Source of the DNA: Maribacter huludaoensis
Lineage (GTDB): Bacteria > Bacteroidota > Bacteroidia > Flavobacteriales > Flavobacteriaceae
Assembly: GCF_029350945.1 (NCBI RefSeq)
Contig: NZ_JARKMS010000003.1
Span: forward strand, 368,969 to 432,968
Direction of reading: 5' to 3'
DNA: 64,000 nt
The stretch's first letter is position 1, and the number at the start of each line of letters is the position of its first letter. Below, piece after piece: positions 8,482 to 17,063 of this stretch. The position numbers and the translations under genes are program-made. The notes under the pieces were generated by a model that saw only the letters and a list, made by a program, of their open reading frames with translations, ran no database searches and was not told the DNA's origin.

Positions 8482-8766
8482 TTCTTTAAATTTTATGCTC
8501 TACATTTCATTAAACTGATATTTATAAATTTAAAGAAAGAACTTTAATAAAACCACTAATTACCAAGTAGTTAATAGCTTATTTGAAATTATATTTGACC
8601 CTTTTAACATTTAAATCTTGTTAAATGCAAATCTGTTATGACTAAGGGTTAAGAATTTTTCAAGAAAACTATTTTTTGATTAAGTGTTTGAGTCTGTACA
8701 TTCTTATGACCAAAACAAGGAAGCTTTTTATCTCTAATACAATTAAAAAATCAGCATATTACCCGT

Positions 8767-9600
8767 TTACTTAACTTCAAATACGCCGTTGCTTCTTATA
8801 TAAATAACTGTTTCTTTTTTTGTTGAAATTTTTGATGTAGCACCATTTTGCGCTCCAAAATAAGAACCAGGTTGTAACTCGTTTTTAGAATCTTCGTTAG
8901 AAAACTGATGTGTTACTTCACCAGAAATAATAACCGCTCTAAAGTTTGGGCTTAAGTTTTTTATGCTTCCGTTAAAACCAGCTGGCAGTTTTACGAGTGC
9001 GGCACGTAGCTGATTTTTTTCGTGACTTCCCCATAAAAAGGCAGTTTGAACATTGCTCTTTTCTGAAACCCATTGAATGTCGTTAGCATTTAACCAGACC
9101 AAGTTTGTTTTATCAACATTTACAGGTCTTTCGCCATTATCAAAAGCTGCTGATGTAGGTTTTACTAAATACGGACCTTCTTGAATGTCTAAAAAAGCCA
9201 TATTTTCTTCACCGTCAGCAGCGGTAATATGCGCTTCTCCTGCTGGTTGTTGCCAATAAGAACCTGCTGGCAGCCATTGTTTCTCGGCATTTTCATCATC
9301 ATTATGTAACAATCCCTTAATTACTACACCTCTATAGGTTATATTATGAATATGTGGTGGTGATGAAAATCCCTTTTTGAATTTCACTAAAAATCCCGCT
9401 GGTTCGTTTTTGGTTCTGTCTCCCCAAAGTTTTCCTGCAGCCGGACTCTTATCGCCTCGTAAAGGGTTTAACCAACCCCATTCTACGTTGTCTGCGGTTA
9501 CTACTTCATTTACAGACTTTGTGTCGTCTGTTGTTGGTGTTTGCGCGTTTGAATATGCCGTTATTGCTATTGCAAATACAAGAAGTATTGTTTTTTTCAT
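8767..9600 (-). CDS. Secreted DUF4437 bicupin protein
   Basis: A 277-aa exported protein with signal peptide (residues 1-19, cleavage after SNA). Two cupin-like repeats are visible: one around residues 70-135 with PPHIHN and GEAHITA, and one around 185-265. The His residues of the first cupin could bind a metal; the second lacks obvious ligands. The family matches DUF4437 (function unknown, related to ChrR-like cupins). Single gene on the minus strand. Confidence 0.7.
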   Translation of the reverse strand: MKKTILLVFAIAITAYSNAQTPTTDDTKSVNEVVTADNVEWGWLNPLRGDKSPAAGKLWGDRTKNEPAGFLVKFKKGFSSPPHIHNITYRGVVIKGLLHNDDENAEKQWLPAGSYWQQPAGEAHITAADGEENMAFLDIQEGPYLVKPTSAAFDNGERPVNVDKTNLVWLNANDIQWVSEKSNVQTAFLWGSHEKNQLRAALVKLPAGFNGSIKNLSPNFRAVIISGEVTHQFSNEDSKNELQPGSYFGAQNGATSKISTKKETVIYIRSNGVFEVK

Positions 9601-9742
9601 TTTGATATGTTTTAATATTTCTATTAATAGTGTTTTACATTACTTCATCTAGAATGGCAAGCATGTTCCCAAATTCTCGATACTTTTTTATTTCCATGCT
9701 ATTTCAATAAAAACACTCGATGTGACATTTATGATAATGGAT

Positions 9743-10750
9743 TTAAAATCCTTCTAAAACAATTTTGCCTTTTGCTTTTCCGGTCTCTAAAAAAGCGTGT
9801 GCTTTTCTAAGATTTTCAGCATTTATAGTCCCGAAGTTTTCTCCCAAAGTGGTTCTAACTGTTCCGTTGTCTATAAGCTCAGAAACTTCGTTTAAAATGT
9901 TATGCTGCTCAATCATATCATCGGTCTGGAACATAGAGCGCGTAAACATTAACTCAATGTGTGTAGATACCGCTTTACCCTTAAAAGGCATCACGTTTAA
10001 GGATGTTGGGTCATCTATAAATCCGAATTTCCCCTGTGGCTTAATCAATTTAGCAATTTCATCTACGTGATGTTCCGTAGCATTTAAACTCACCACATAC
10101 TCTGGTGCTGGCAAGTTATATTTGTCAAATTCATCACTAAGCTTATTTCTGTGATTAATTACCGTATCTGCACCCAATTCTTTTAACCAAGAAATAGTTT
10201 CTTCTCTAGAAGCGGTACCAATAATATTCAATTTGGTAAGCTTTTTTGCCAGTTGCACCAAAATAGAACCCACGCCACCAGCAGCACCAATAACCAAGAT
10301 AGATTTGTTGGCATCATCTTTAGAAACCTCTAATCTATGAAACAGCATTTCGTAAGCCGTTAGCGTAGTTAATGGTAAGGCAGCGGCTTCTGCAAATGAT
10401 AAACTTGCAGGTTTTTTACCTACGATACGTTCATCAACCAACTGATATTGGGCATTACTACCTTGTCGGTTTAAATCACCGGCATACCAAACTTCATCAC
10501 CTACTTTAAAAAGAGATACATCTTCTCCCACTTCCTTAACAACACCTGTAGCATCCCAACCAATAATACTCCATTCTCCATTTGGAGCTGGTCTGTTGGT
10601 TCTAATTTTATAATCTACTGGGTTTACCGAAATGGCCCTTACTTCAACTAAAATATCTTTGCCAGCTGCTTTAGGTGTTTCAACGTCTATGTCTTGGAGC
10701 GAATTTACATTGTCAATTGGTAAATTCTCTTTGTATCCTATTGCTTTCAT
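9743..10750 (-). CDS. Zinc-type alcohol dehydrogenase-like MDR protein
   Basis: A 335-aa medium-chain reductase of the AdhB/QorA-like zinc-independent subgroup. The catalytic GroES domain carries VNPVDYKIR and GWDATGVV; the Rossmann motif is GAAGGVGS around residue 175. It probably reduces quinones, enones or aldehydes with NADPH in the cytosol. It follows the nitroreductase gene by 27 nt on the same strand, so both are likely transcribed from the operator-bearing promoter at 11489-11554. Confidence 0.8.
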   Translation of the reverse strand: MKAIGYKENLPIDNVNSLQDIDVETPKAAGKDILVEVRAISVNPVDYKIRTNRPAPNGEWSIIGWDATGVVKEVGEDVSLFKVGDEVWYAGDLNRQGSNAQYQLVDERIVGKKPASLSFAEAAALPLTTLTAYEMLFHRLEVSKDDANKSILVIGAAGGVGSILVQLAKKLTKLNIIGTASREETISWLKELGADTVINHRNKLSDEFDKYNLPAPEYVVSLNATEHHVDEIAKLIKPQGKFGFIDDPTSLNVMPFKGKAVSTHIELMFTRSMFQTDDMIEQHNILNEVSELIDNGTVRTTLGENFGTINAENLRKAHAFLETGKAKGKIVLEGF

Positions 10751-10777
10751 AAATGTGATTTTTAAATGTACTTGTCC

Positions 10778-11452
10778 TTATTTCCAAGTTACAATGTCTT
10801 CAAAATTTCTTCTAGATTTAGGAAACTCCGGATCTGCTTTTCTGTACCCAAAGGCTGCCATAAAAGCTAGTCCGTATTTATCGGTATCAATTCCAAATTT
10901 CTCTTGTAATAAAGCCTCTGCTTTTTCTTGATGAAATCCTTCAATTGGGCAAGAATCTATGCCTGTTAAAGCCGCTGATGTCATCATATTACCCAATGCA
11001 ATATAGGTTTGCTTAGAAGACCAATCGAATAACTTTTTATCCGTATCCAGGTTAAAATCGCGTTCCTGAAATTCCCTATAAAATTTAGAGTACATTTCTA
11101 TAACTTCGGCAGGCATTTGTTTTACCTCTTTCATCATATGTTCAATGTAAGGTGCGTTATGCTTTACCATAGGCGCTTTCATTGCTAAACCTAAAACAAA
11201 GTGACTGGCAGTATCTAATTTTAACGGCGCGCCCCAAGCAACAGGTTTTAACAGCTCTCTTAACTCTTTATCTTGTACCACCACAAAATGCCAAGGTTCA
11301 AAACCAAATGAACTAGGCGATAAATGTGCCGTTTCTAAGATGAATTTCATATCCTCGTCAGAAATGGTCTTTGTAGCATCAAATTCCTTGGTAGCGTGTC
11401 TGTAATTAAAGGCGTTTAGTATGTCTTCTTTGGCAATGTTTGGAGTATTCAT
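10778..11452 (-). CDS. NAD(P)H-dependent nitroreductase (NfsB-like)
   Basis: A 224-aa nitroreductase-fold flavoprotein. The FMN-phosphate-binding start RHATKEFD (about residues 18-25), SSFGFEPWHF (about 47-56), the SKQTYIALGNMM helix and the C-terminal PKSRRNFEDIV are typical of NfsB/NfnB-type enzymes. Such proteins reduce nitroaromatics, quinones and other electrophiles using FMN. First gene of a two-gene unit with the MDR at 9743-10750 and preceded by paired AraC-type half-sites. Confidence 0.87.
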   Translation of the reverse strand: MNTPNIAKEDILNAFNYRHATKEFDATKTISDEDMKFILETAHLSPSSFGFEPWHFVVVQDKELRELLKPVAWGAPLKLDTASHFVLGLAMKAPMVKHNAPYIEHMMKEVKQMPAEVIEMYSKFYREFQERDFNLDTDKKLFDWSSKQTYIALGNMMTSAALTGIDSCPIEGFHQEKAEALLQEKFGIDTDKYGLAFMAAFGYRKADPEFPKSRRNFEDIVTWK

Positions 11453-11488
11453 TTTTATATGTTTTATATCTACTGTTTAATTTTAAAA

Positions 11489-11554
11489 CAAAGATATATG
11501 AGTAGCCCAGCATTTTTATGGTACAAAAGAAGGTGATGTATGTACAAAAAGAGG
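11489..11554 (-). promoter_or_regulatory. Promoter with paired 21-bp-spaced operator half-sites
   Basis: The minus-strand -7 box TATCTTTG is at 11489-11496. Half-sites GTACAAAAGAAGG (11521-11533) and GTACAAAAAGAGG (11542-11554) are 21 bp apart and match each other at 11 of 13 positions. The first starts 25 bp from the -7 box, identical to the promoters at 2901 and 5092. Confidence 0.7.
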
Positions 11555-11660
11555 TTTTTAAGGGTTTAAATATTAAAATTTCGCCAAAAAAAGCAGTAAA
11601 CCAATATAAATACTGGTTTATAAACTAATTATTAGGAATAAAACCTTTTTTGTTACTGTT

Positions 11661-11960
11661 CTAGTTGGTAAGATCCGTCATTTTATAAGCGGTAACATTT
11701 TCCAACTTATCTTTAGAAGCAATTCTATAGGCCGCAATGTGGTCACTTTGAGAATGTTTGGTCAAAAATTCTTGATTAACCCATTTTTCATGAAATAGGA
11801 ATAAATTTGGGTTGTCGTTATCTTGGTGTAAGTCATAGGCAATACAACCTTCCTCTCCTCTAGTAGGACTAATAAGTTTAAGCAATTCAGCTTTTATTTC
11901 TTCTCTATATGCTTCCTTTACAAGGATATGTACTACTAAGGTTAAATAGGATTTCTTCAT
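11661..11960 (-). CDS. Antibiotic biosynthesis monooxygenase (ABM/YgiN-like)
   Basis: A 99-aa dimeric alpha/beta-barrel (ABM) protein: TLVVHILVKEAYREEIKAEL, then TRGEEGCIAYDLHQD, LFLFHEKWVN and HIAAYR. YgiN-like members interact with quinols; others are cofactor-free monooxygenases. Substrate not predictable. Stands alone on the minus strand downstream of the alkB gene (59-nt gap) and fits the quinone/electrophile theme of the region. Confidence 0.85.
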   Translation of the reverse strand: MKKSYLTLVVHILVKEAYREEIKAELLKLISPTRGEEGCIAYDLHQDNDNPNLFLFHEKWVNQEFLTKHSQSDHIAAYRIASKDKLENVTAYKMTDLTN

Positions 11961-12019
11961 GGTAAATCTAAAGTGTTAACTACTATTGGGTATAAATATA
12001 AAGAATGAAGAATAAAAGA

Positions 12020-12646
12020 TCAACCGATCCATCTAAAGGTTAGGTTAATTCTTGGGGGAATTATTTTTGAAGTTTTAGGAATTTTATGTTTCCAATTTTC
12101 TTGTGTAGCGCCTTGCATCAATAAAAGGCTGCCATTAACTAATGGGATGTCAACTCGTTTTAAATCTGATCGTGATACGTGCTTTAATTGAAAAGGTCTG
12201 GTAGCGCCAAATGTTACCGAGGCTATTACAGTGTTCTTACGTTGTTCTCCTTTATAATCTTGGTGCCAATCCACACTGTCTTTACCGTCACGATAATAAT
12301 TGAGCAAACAACGTGTAAATTTAATATTGACCTCTTTTTCTATTCGGTTCTTTATGAATAACAATTCGTCATTCCACGGAATAACTTTATTCTTTTCTGT
12401 AGAGGTAGCATCTTGGCTTTTCTCTCCGTACCAAGCTGTTAATCTTGGGTAATCAATTAATTTACCATGAATGATAATCTTATCCTGTTGCCAAGGCGTA
12501 TTGTTTACTAGGTTGTGATATAGCCTTTTGCTTTCTTGATTATTAAAGTAATTTTCAAATAAGATAATTTCTGCTCCCGGCAAGTCAAAAGTAGTTTTAC
12601 GTACTTCATCAGTTGAAAATAAACTGTTTTGATTAAATAAATCCAA
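12020..12646 (-). CDS. alkB: AlkB-type alpha-ketoglutarate-dependent dioxygenase
   Basis: A 208-aa AlkB homologue. Fe(II) ligands are H128-x-D130 (WHQD) and H187 (NWKHKIP); the 2OG-binding RxNxTFR motif gives R199 and R205. AlkB enzymes oxidatively demethylate N1-methyladenine and N3-methylcytosine in DNA/RNA. The presence of RINLTFR and YRDGKDSVDWH is close to the ALKBH2/3-like subgroup. Divergent from the araC gene at 12811, with paired operator half-sites in the shared region. Confidence 0.9.
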   Translation of the reverse strand: MDLFNQNSLFSTDEVRKTTFDLPGAEIILFENYFNNQESKRLYHNLVNNTPWQQDKIIIHGKLIDYPRLTAWYGEKSQDATSTEKNKVIPWNDELLFIKNRIEKEVNIKFTRCLLNYYRDGKDSVDWHQDYKGEQRKNTVIASVTFGATRPFQLKHVSRSDLKRVDIPLVNGSLLLMQGATQENWKHKIPKTSKIIPPRINLTFRWIG

Positions 12647-12679
12647 TAGAATAACAAATTTTTAATGGTAATCTTCTTG

Positions 12680-12744
12680 CAAAGATATTTACTTTAAGTT
12701 ACAACTATAAGTAATAGTAACGGTTTAATTTGTATAAATAAAGG
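12680..12744 (-). promoter_or_regulatory. alkB/araC divergent promoter with paired half-sites
   Basis: The minus-strand -7 box TATCTTTG for alkB is at 12680-12687. Half-sites GTAATAGTAACGG (12711-12723) and GTATAAATAAAGG (12732-12744) are 21 bp apart and start 24 bp from the box. They are more diverged than the other three pairs but keep the GTA...GG ends. The site is also 67 bp upstream of the intact araC start, so the regulator may control itself. Confidence 0.55.
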
Positions 12745-12810
12745 TTTTGTTGCGTCAATTTTATTTCATTTTACTTATTTTAGTCTGTAAATTACTTAAT
12801 AATTAAAAAA

Positions 12811-13707
12811 ATGCAGGTATTAGAAGCGCATAAACCTTTTGAAATACAAGAAATTGAATTGACCAACTGGAAGCAACGCCCAGTGAAGAACAATTTTTTT
12901 GAACTGGTTTTAATTAAAGAAGGTGAAGGTACGCAGTGCATAAACTATAATGACTATAGCTATAGTAAAAATAGTATGTTTTTGTTACCTCCCTTAAAGT
13001 GCCATTCTTTTACTATAGAAAAACCTACGCGTTTTGTTTTTTTAAAGTTTACCGATTCGTTTTTTAAAAATGCGAATAGGATAACTATTGATAGAAATGA
13101 ATGGTTTAAAGAAGCGTCTTACATTCTATCTAACTACAATCAATTGCCAGGCGATATCATTAAGAATGAAATGGATCGCAACTATCTAGAAAATCTAATA
13201 GGTATGATTCTTCAAGAGTCTAGAAACTATGGAGAAGAATCTATAAACTTGGTCACTAGTTTAATGACGAGTATTTTAGAAATTTTGATCCGCAATATTA
13301 AAAAGAGCAATTATTTTGAATTGCCAAAGAACCAAGTTGATGATCGCATCACTAAAATGCTCACCTATATTAATACCCATATCGATAAGACGGAATTATT
13401 AAAGGTCGAAAATTTAGCCAAGGTATTTAACATGTCGCCCACCTATGTAAGTGAATATTTTAAAAAACAAGTTAGTATGTCTTTACGAGAATATATAATA
13501 AAGGCAAAACTGAAATTGGTTGAAATTCGCCTATTAAATTCAGATTTCACCCTTACCCAAATAGCAGATGATTTAGGTTTTACAGATGTAAGTCATCTTT
13601 CAAAAACCTTTAAACGTTACACAGGCTCATCTATTCGGAATTTTAAAATTAAAGGCGAATATATGTTATTGAAAAGAGCAACTTGTATGCCTGCTATGCA
13701 TACTTAA
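12811..13707 (+). CDS. AraC family transcriptional regulator
   Basis: A 298-aa AraC/XylS regulator: an N-terminal cupin-like sensing domain (about 10-120), a linker, and two C-terminal HTH motifs (about 185-285) with SPTYVSEYFKKQ and the second helix pair GFTDVSHLSKTFKRYTG. It resembles the broken AraC at 5169-6036, sharing SEYF, LKLVE and GFTD-SHL-KTF. It is the best candidate to bind the GTA-N8-GG half-sites repeated in this region. It converges with, and overlaps by 4 nt, the racemase-like gene. Confidence 0.87.
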   Translation: MQVLEAHKPFEIQEIELTNWKQRPVKNNFFELVLIKEGEGTQCINYNDYSYSKNSMFLLPPLKCHSFTIEKPTRFVFLKFTDSFFKNANRITIDRNEWFKEASYILSNYNQLPGDIIKNEMDRNYLENLIGMILQESRNYGEESINLVTSLMTSILEILIRNIKKSNYFELPKNQVDDRITKMLTYINTHIDKTELLKVENLAKVFNMSPTYVSEYFKKQVSMSLREYIIKAKLKLVEIRLLNSDFTLTQIADDLGFTDVSHLSKTFKRYTGSSIRNFKIKGEYMLLKRATCMPAMHT

Positions 13708-14449
13708 ACTAATTGTTCCATTTTTTTAGATTCTCTGATAAGGGCACTGGCCAATACCGTAGTGGCATCAATAATTAAACTGTTTTCTATTTTTTCATAT
13801 TGAATGGCTAATGGAATTTCGGTACAACCTAATATTACCGCTTGAGCACCTTTTCTAGATAAATATGTGGCTGCCATACTCAAATTTTCTTTTGCCTTTT
13901 GATGAACAGGATTAGAGAAAGCCTTTATACTATAACTAGTATCATAAATTGACGGATGCACAAATAAATCTTGAATATCTTCAGAAGGTTGTATTACCTC
14001 AATACCGTATTTTGATAGCACTTCAGGATATACTTTTGCCAAAATGGTACCGGTACTTCCCAATACACCTACCCTAGTAATTTCCGGATGTTTTTCCGAT
14101 ATATAATTACCAACCTCTTCAATTAGGTTTACCAAAATACAGGATTCAGGTATGCTCTTTTCAATGAAACTTAGAATAGGCTTGGCATGCGCGGTGTTGC
14201 AGGGAATACCAATGATACCGGCTCCACTAGAAATCAAAGTAGCTATGATTTCAGAAATGGCAATACCGGGGTTCACATCTGTCTCACCCAATAAAAATTT
14301 GGTACGGTCAATAATCTTATGAGGTACGGATAGCATAGATACCGGTAAATGTTCTTGGTCAGATGTGGCTTCCCGTAGACTTTTTTAATTAAATCTATGC
14401 CCGCATAACTACCAACACCACCCACAATGCCTATCATTTTATTTGTCAT
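13704..14449 (-). pseudogene. Aspartate/glutamate racemase family, frameshifted
   Basis: The main frame (14336 to 13704, 210 aa) lacks the first ~40 residues of an Asp/Glu racemase: IPCNTAHA holds the first catalytic Cys and ILGCTEIPL the second. The missing start is present upstream in another frame, from ATG 14447-14449 or 14435-14437, encoding MIGIVGGVGSYAGIDLIKK. The two frames join around a T6 run on the plus strand (14381-14386); adding one base restores SLREATSDQEHLPVSM before MLSVPHKI. Both catalytic cysteines are intact, so a homopolymer sequencing error is as likely as true inactivation. Confidence 0.75.
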
Positions 14450-14693
14450 CATAACTCCACCTTTTATTTAGAAAAAGGAAATAAGGCATCAAATTAATGG
14501 CATTTAAATAAGTAACGGTCTTAATAAATCTATAATTTCTTCAGTATCCTTTTTAACACCCTAAACGGGAAGGTTTTTTGACTTAAAACAATAAAGAAGT
14601 ATCGTAATACTATATACGTTAATAGTTCAACTTATCTGGTCAATGGAACCTCAAAACTGGTTTTATCTTGTGCTCAAATTAAATTAAAACGCA

Positions 14694-15434
14694 ATGAAAA
14701 TAGAAGATAAAGTAATAATTATAACAGGAGCATCTAGCGGTATTGGTAGAGCTACAGCAAAGAAGTTAGCAGATAATGGAGCAAAAGTAGTTTTAATGGC
14801 ACGTAGTGAAGATGAATTGAACGATTTAAAATCAGACATCACTAAAAAAGGTGGAGAAGCTCTTGTAGTTACAGGAGATGTAACTAAGAAAGAAGATTTT
14901 GAAAAGGTGGTTTCCAAGACCAAAAGAGAATATGGTAAAATTACCGGTTTGGTCAACAATGCAGGTTTAATGCCGTTATCGTTCGTTGAAAAATTAAAAA
15001 CAGACGAATGGGATAAAATGGTAGATGTCAACATAAAAGGTGTATTAAATGGTGTTGCGGCAGTGCTACCGGCATTGAAAGAAAATAAAGGCGGTAACAT
15101 TATAAATATATCGTCTATGGCCGCCAACAGGTATTTTCCTGGTGGAGCGGTGTATTGTGCAACGAAATCTGCAGTAAAAATGTTTTCAGAAGGTTTACGC
15201 CAAGAATTGGCACCAAAATATGGTATAAACATTACCTCTATAGAACCTGGTGCCGTGGCTACAAATTTGACCAGCACAATCACCGATGAGGATATCAAAG
15301 ATAAGATGAAGGAAATGCAAAAAATGGAAACGCTTGAGGCGGAGGATATTGCAAATTCCATTTATTACGTGTTAACTCAGCCATCTAGAGTAAATATCAA
15401 CGATGTTTATTTGGTGCCAAGTGAGCAACAATAA
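14694..15434 (+). CDS. SDR family oxidoreductase
   Basis: A 246-aa classical SDR. TGASSGIG at residues 11-18, NNAG near 88, the catalytic serine in NISSMA and YCATK near 155-159 are all in place; EPGAVATN follows. Sequence style matches the YdfG/clavulanate-dehydrogenase-like short-chain reductases, often of broad specificity for carbonyls. The C-terminal INDVYLVPSEQQ is characteristic of this subgroup. First of several plus-strand redox genes (14.7-18.8 kb), each with its own intergenic region. Confidence 0.87.
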   Translation: MKIEDKVIIITGASSGIGRATAKKLADNGAKVVLMARSEDELNDLKSDITKKGGEALVVTGDVTKKEDFEKVVSKTKREYGKITGLVNNAGLMPLSFVEKLKTDEWDKMVDVNIKGVLNGVAAVLPALKENKGGNIINISSMAANRYFPGGAVYCATKSAVKMFSEGLRQELAPKYGINITSIEPGAVATNLTSTITDEDIKDKMKEMQKMETLEAEDIANSIYYVLTQPSRVNINDVYLVPSEQQ

Positions 15435-15543
15435 ACATTCTTTGGGATAATCCCCAAAACTATGTTTTGAAAACAAATTAGTATTTCAGCGTAAGCGATG
15501 GAGTATTAAAATCTGGATTATCGAGTAACTTAAAAAACAAATT

Positions 15544-16938
15544 ATGTCAACGACAACAAAACAAGATACATTTAAAACAATAAATCCCACAACGGGAAAA
15601 GAAATAGCATCTCATACCTATATGACCGATGCAGAAGTTGAAGAGACCATTCAACGATCACACAAGGCATTTCAGAAATGGAAAATGAAGAGCGTTGAAG
15701 AACGTGGTGATGTCATAAAGGCAATTGGAAAGGAACTTCAAAATTACAAGAAAGAACTAGCGGAGTTAATGACCGATGAAATGGGAAAATTGCTTAAACA
15801 AAGCAACCATGAGGTAGACCTGTGTACTTCTATTTGCGAATATTCGGCAAAACACGCACCAGAATTTTTAAAGAATGAAGAGCGTGAACTATCAAACGGA
15901 GGAAAAGGAATTATCACCTATTCCCCTATGGGAATAATATACGGTATACAGCCTTGGAATTATCCCAGTTATCAAGTACTACGGTATACTATTGTAAACC
16001 TTATGGCAGGTAACAGTATTTTACTGAAACATGCATCTAATGTTACAGGTACCGCCAAATTATTAAAGACCATTTTTGATACGGCAGGTTTGCCGGCAGA
16101 CTTGTTCAATGTTCTTATAATTGAACACGATCAGTCTAATGCCATAATAGAACATGATTTGGTTAGAGGCGTTACCCTTACGGGAAGCCCTGTGGCTGGA
16201 GAAAAAATTGGGGAAAAAGCAGGTGCAAATCTTAAGAAAACGGTATTGGAACTAGGTAGCAATGATGCGTATTTAGTATTAGACGACGCCGATATAGATG
16301 TAGCAGTTGAAAAAAGTGTTATGGGACGTATTTATAACAATGGGGAAACCTGTATTGCTGCCAAACGATTTATATCTACCGAGAAGGTATATGATGAATT
16401 TAAGGAAAAATTCGTAAAAGCCATGGATGCCTTAAAAGTAGGAAATCCAAAGAATGAGGATACCGAGTTGGGACCAATGGCACGTGAAGATCTTAGAGAG
16501 AAGATCCACGAACAAGTGCAAGAAAGTGTAGAGAAAGGAGCCAGTATATTATGTGGAGGAAAAATACCTGACGGTGAGGGTTACTTCTACCCTGCAACGG
16601 TACTAGCCAACGTTACGCCTGGGCAACCGGCGTATGATGATGAGTTGTTCGGACCTGTGGCTTCATTAATTAAAGCGAAGGATAATGAAGATGCTATGCG
16701 TATAGCCAATGACAGTAGATTTGGCTTAGGTGGTGGTATATTTTCTAAAGATATTAAGAAGGCGACAGAACTTGCGGAAAAACATTTTGACACCGGTATG
16801 GTATTTATAAACTCTTTTGGTCTGGCAGAACCAAATATGCCATTTGGAGGAGTTAAGGATTCAGGTTATGGTAGAGAACATGGCGGTTTTGGAATGAAGG
16901 AATTTGTAAATGTGAAATCTATTATGATTTCTGAGTAA
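15544..16938 (+). CDS. NAD(P)-dependent succinate-semialdehyde dehydrogenase family
   Basis: A 464-aa aldehyde dehydrogenase. Active-site features are PWNYP (N139), E236 in LELGSND and the nucleophile C270 in NNGETCIAAKRF; the C-terminal PFGGVKDSGYGREHG is conserved. Closest pattern is the short SSADH (GabD/Sad) group, which oxidises succinate semialdehyde and other small aldehydes. Cytoplasmic. Followed by a terminator at 16948-16972. Placed among other carbonyl-processing enzymes, so aldehyde detoxification is equally plausible. Confidence 0.87.
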   Translation: MSTTTKQDTFKTINPTTGKEIASHTYMTDAEVEETIQRSHKAFQKWKMKSVEERGDVIKAIGKELQNYKKELAELMTDEMGKLLKQSNHEVDLCTSICEYSAKHAPEFLKNEERELSNGGKGIITYSPMGIIYGIQPWNYPSYQVLRYTIVNLMAGNSILLKHASNVTGTAKLLKTIFDTAGLPADLFNVLIIEHDQSNAIIEHDLVRGVTLTGSPVAGEKIGEKAGANLKKTVLELGSNDAYLVLDDADIDVAVEKSVMGRIYNNGETCIAAKRFISTEKVYDEFKEKFVKAMDALKVGNPKNEDTELGPMAREDLREKIHEQVQESVEKGASILCGGKIPDGEGYFYPATVLANVTPGQPAYDDELFGPVASLIKAKDNEDAMRIANDSRFGLGGGIFSKDIKKATELAEKHFDTGMVFINSFGLAEPNMPFGGVKDSGYGREHGGFGMKEFVNVKSIMISE

Positions 16939-16947
16939 CTAAATTAG

Positions 16948-16972
16948 AAAGGCACCACTTAGGTGCTTTTTT
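16948..16972 (+). terminator. Terminator after the aldehyde dehydrogenase
   Basis: Stem AAAGGCACC/GGTGCTTTT with a 5-nt loop followed by T residues, 10 nt downstream of the stop codon. Confidence 0.75.
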
Positions 16973-17014
16973 AATGAAATGTCAAATTCAAAATATAAAG
17001 CAATGTTAAAAAAT

Positions 17015-17044
17015 GAATGTTCATTCTTTTTTTTGATAACTTTG
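17015..17044 (+). promoter_or_regulatory. Promoter overlapped by a palindromic operator
   Basis: An inverted repeat GAATG-TT-CATTC (17015-17026), flanked outside by A and T runs, lies directly upstream of the -7 box TAACTTTG (17037-17044). The start codon follows at 17064. The palindrome covers the expected -33 area, which suggests repression by a dimeric regulator such as a TetR-type protein; no such gene lies nearby. Confidence 0.55.
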
Positions 17045-17063
17045 AACAGTTAAAAAATAGCTT

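Noticed and set aside
14684..15361. 225-aa minus-strand frame opposite the SDR
   Set aside because: Antisense shadow of a clear SDR (TGASSGIG, YCATK); no family features.
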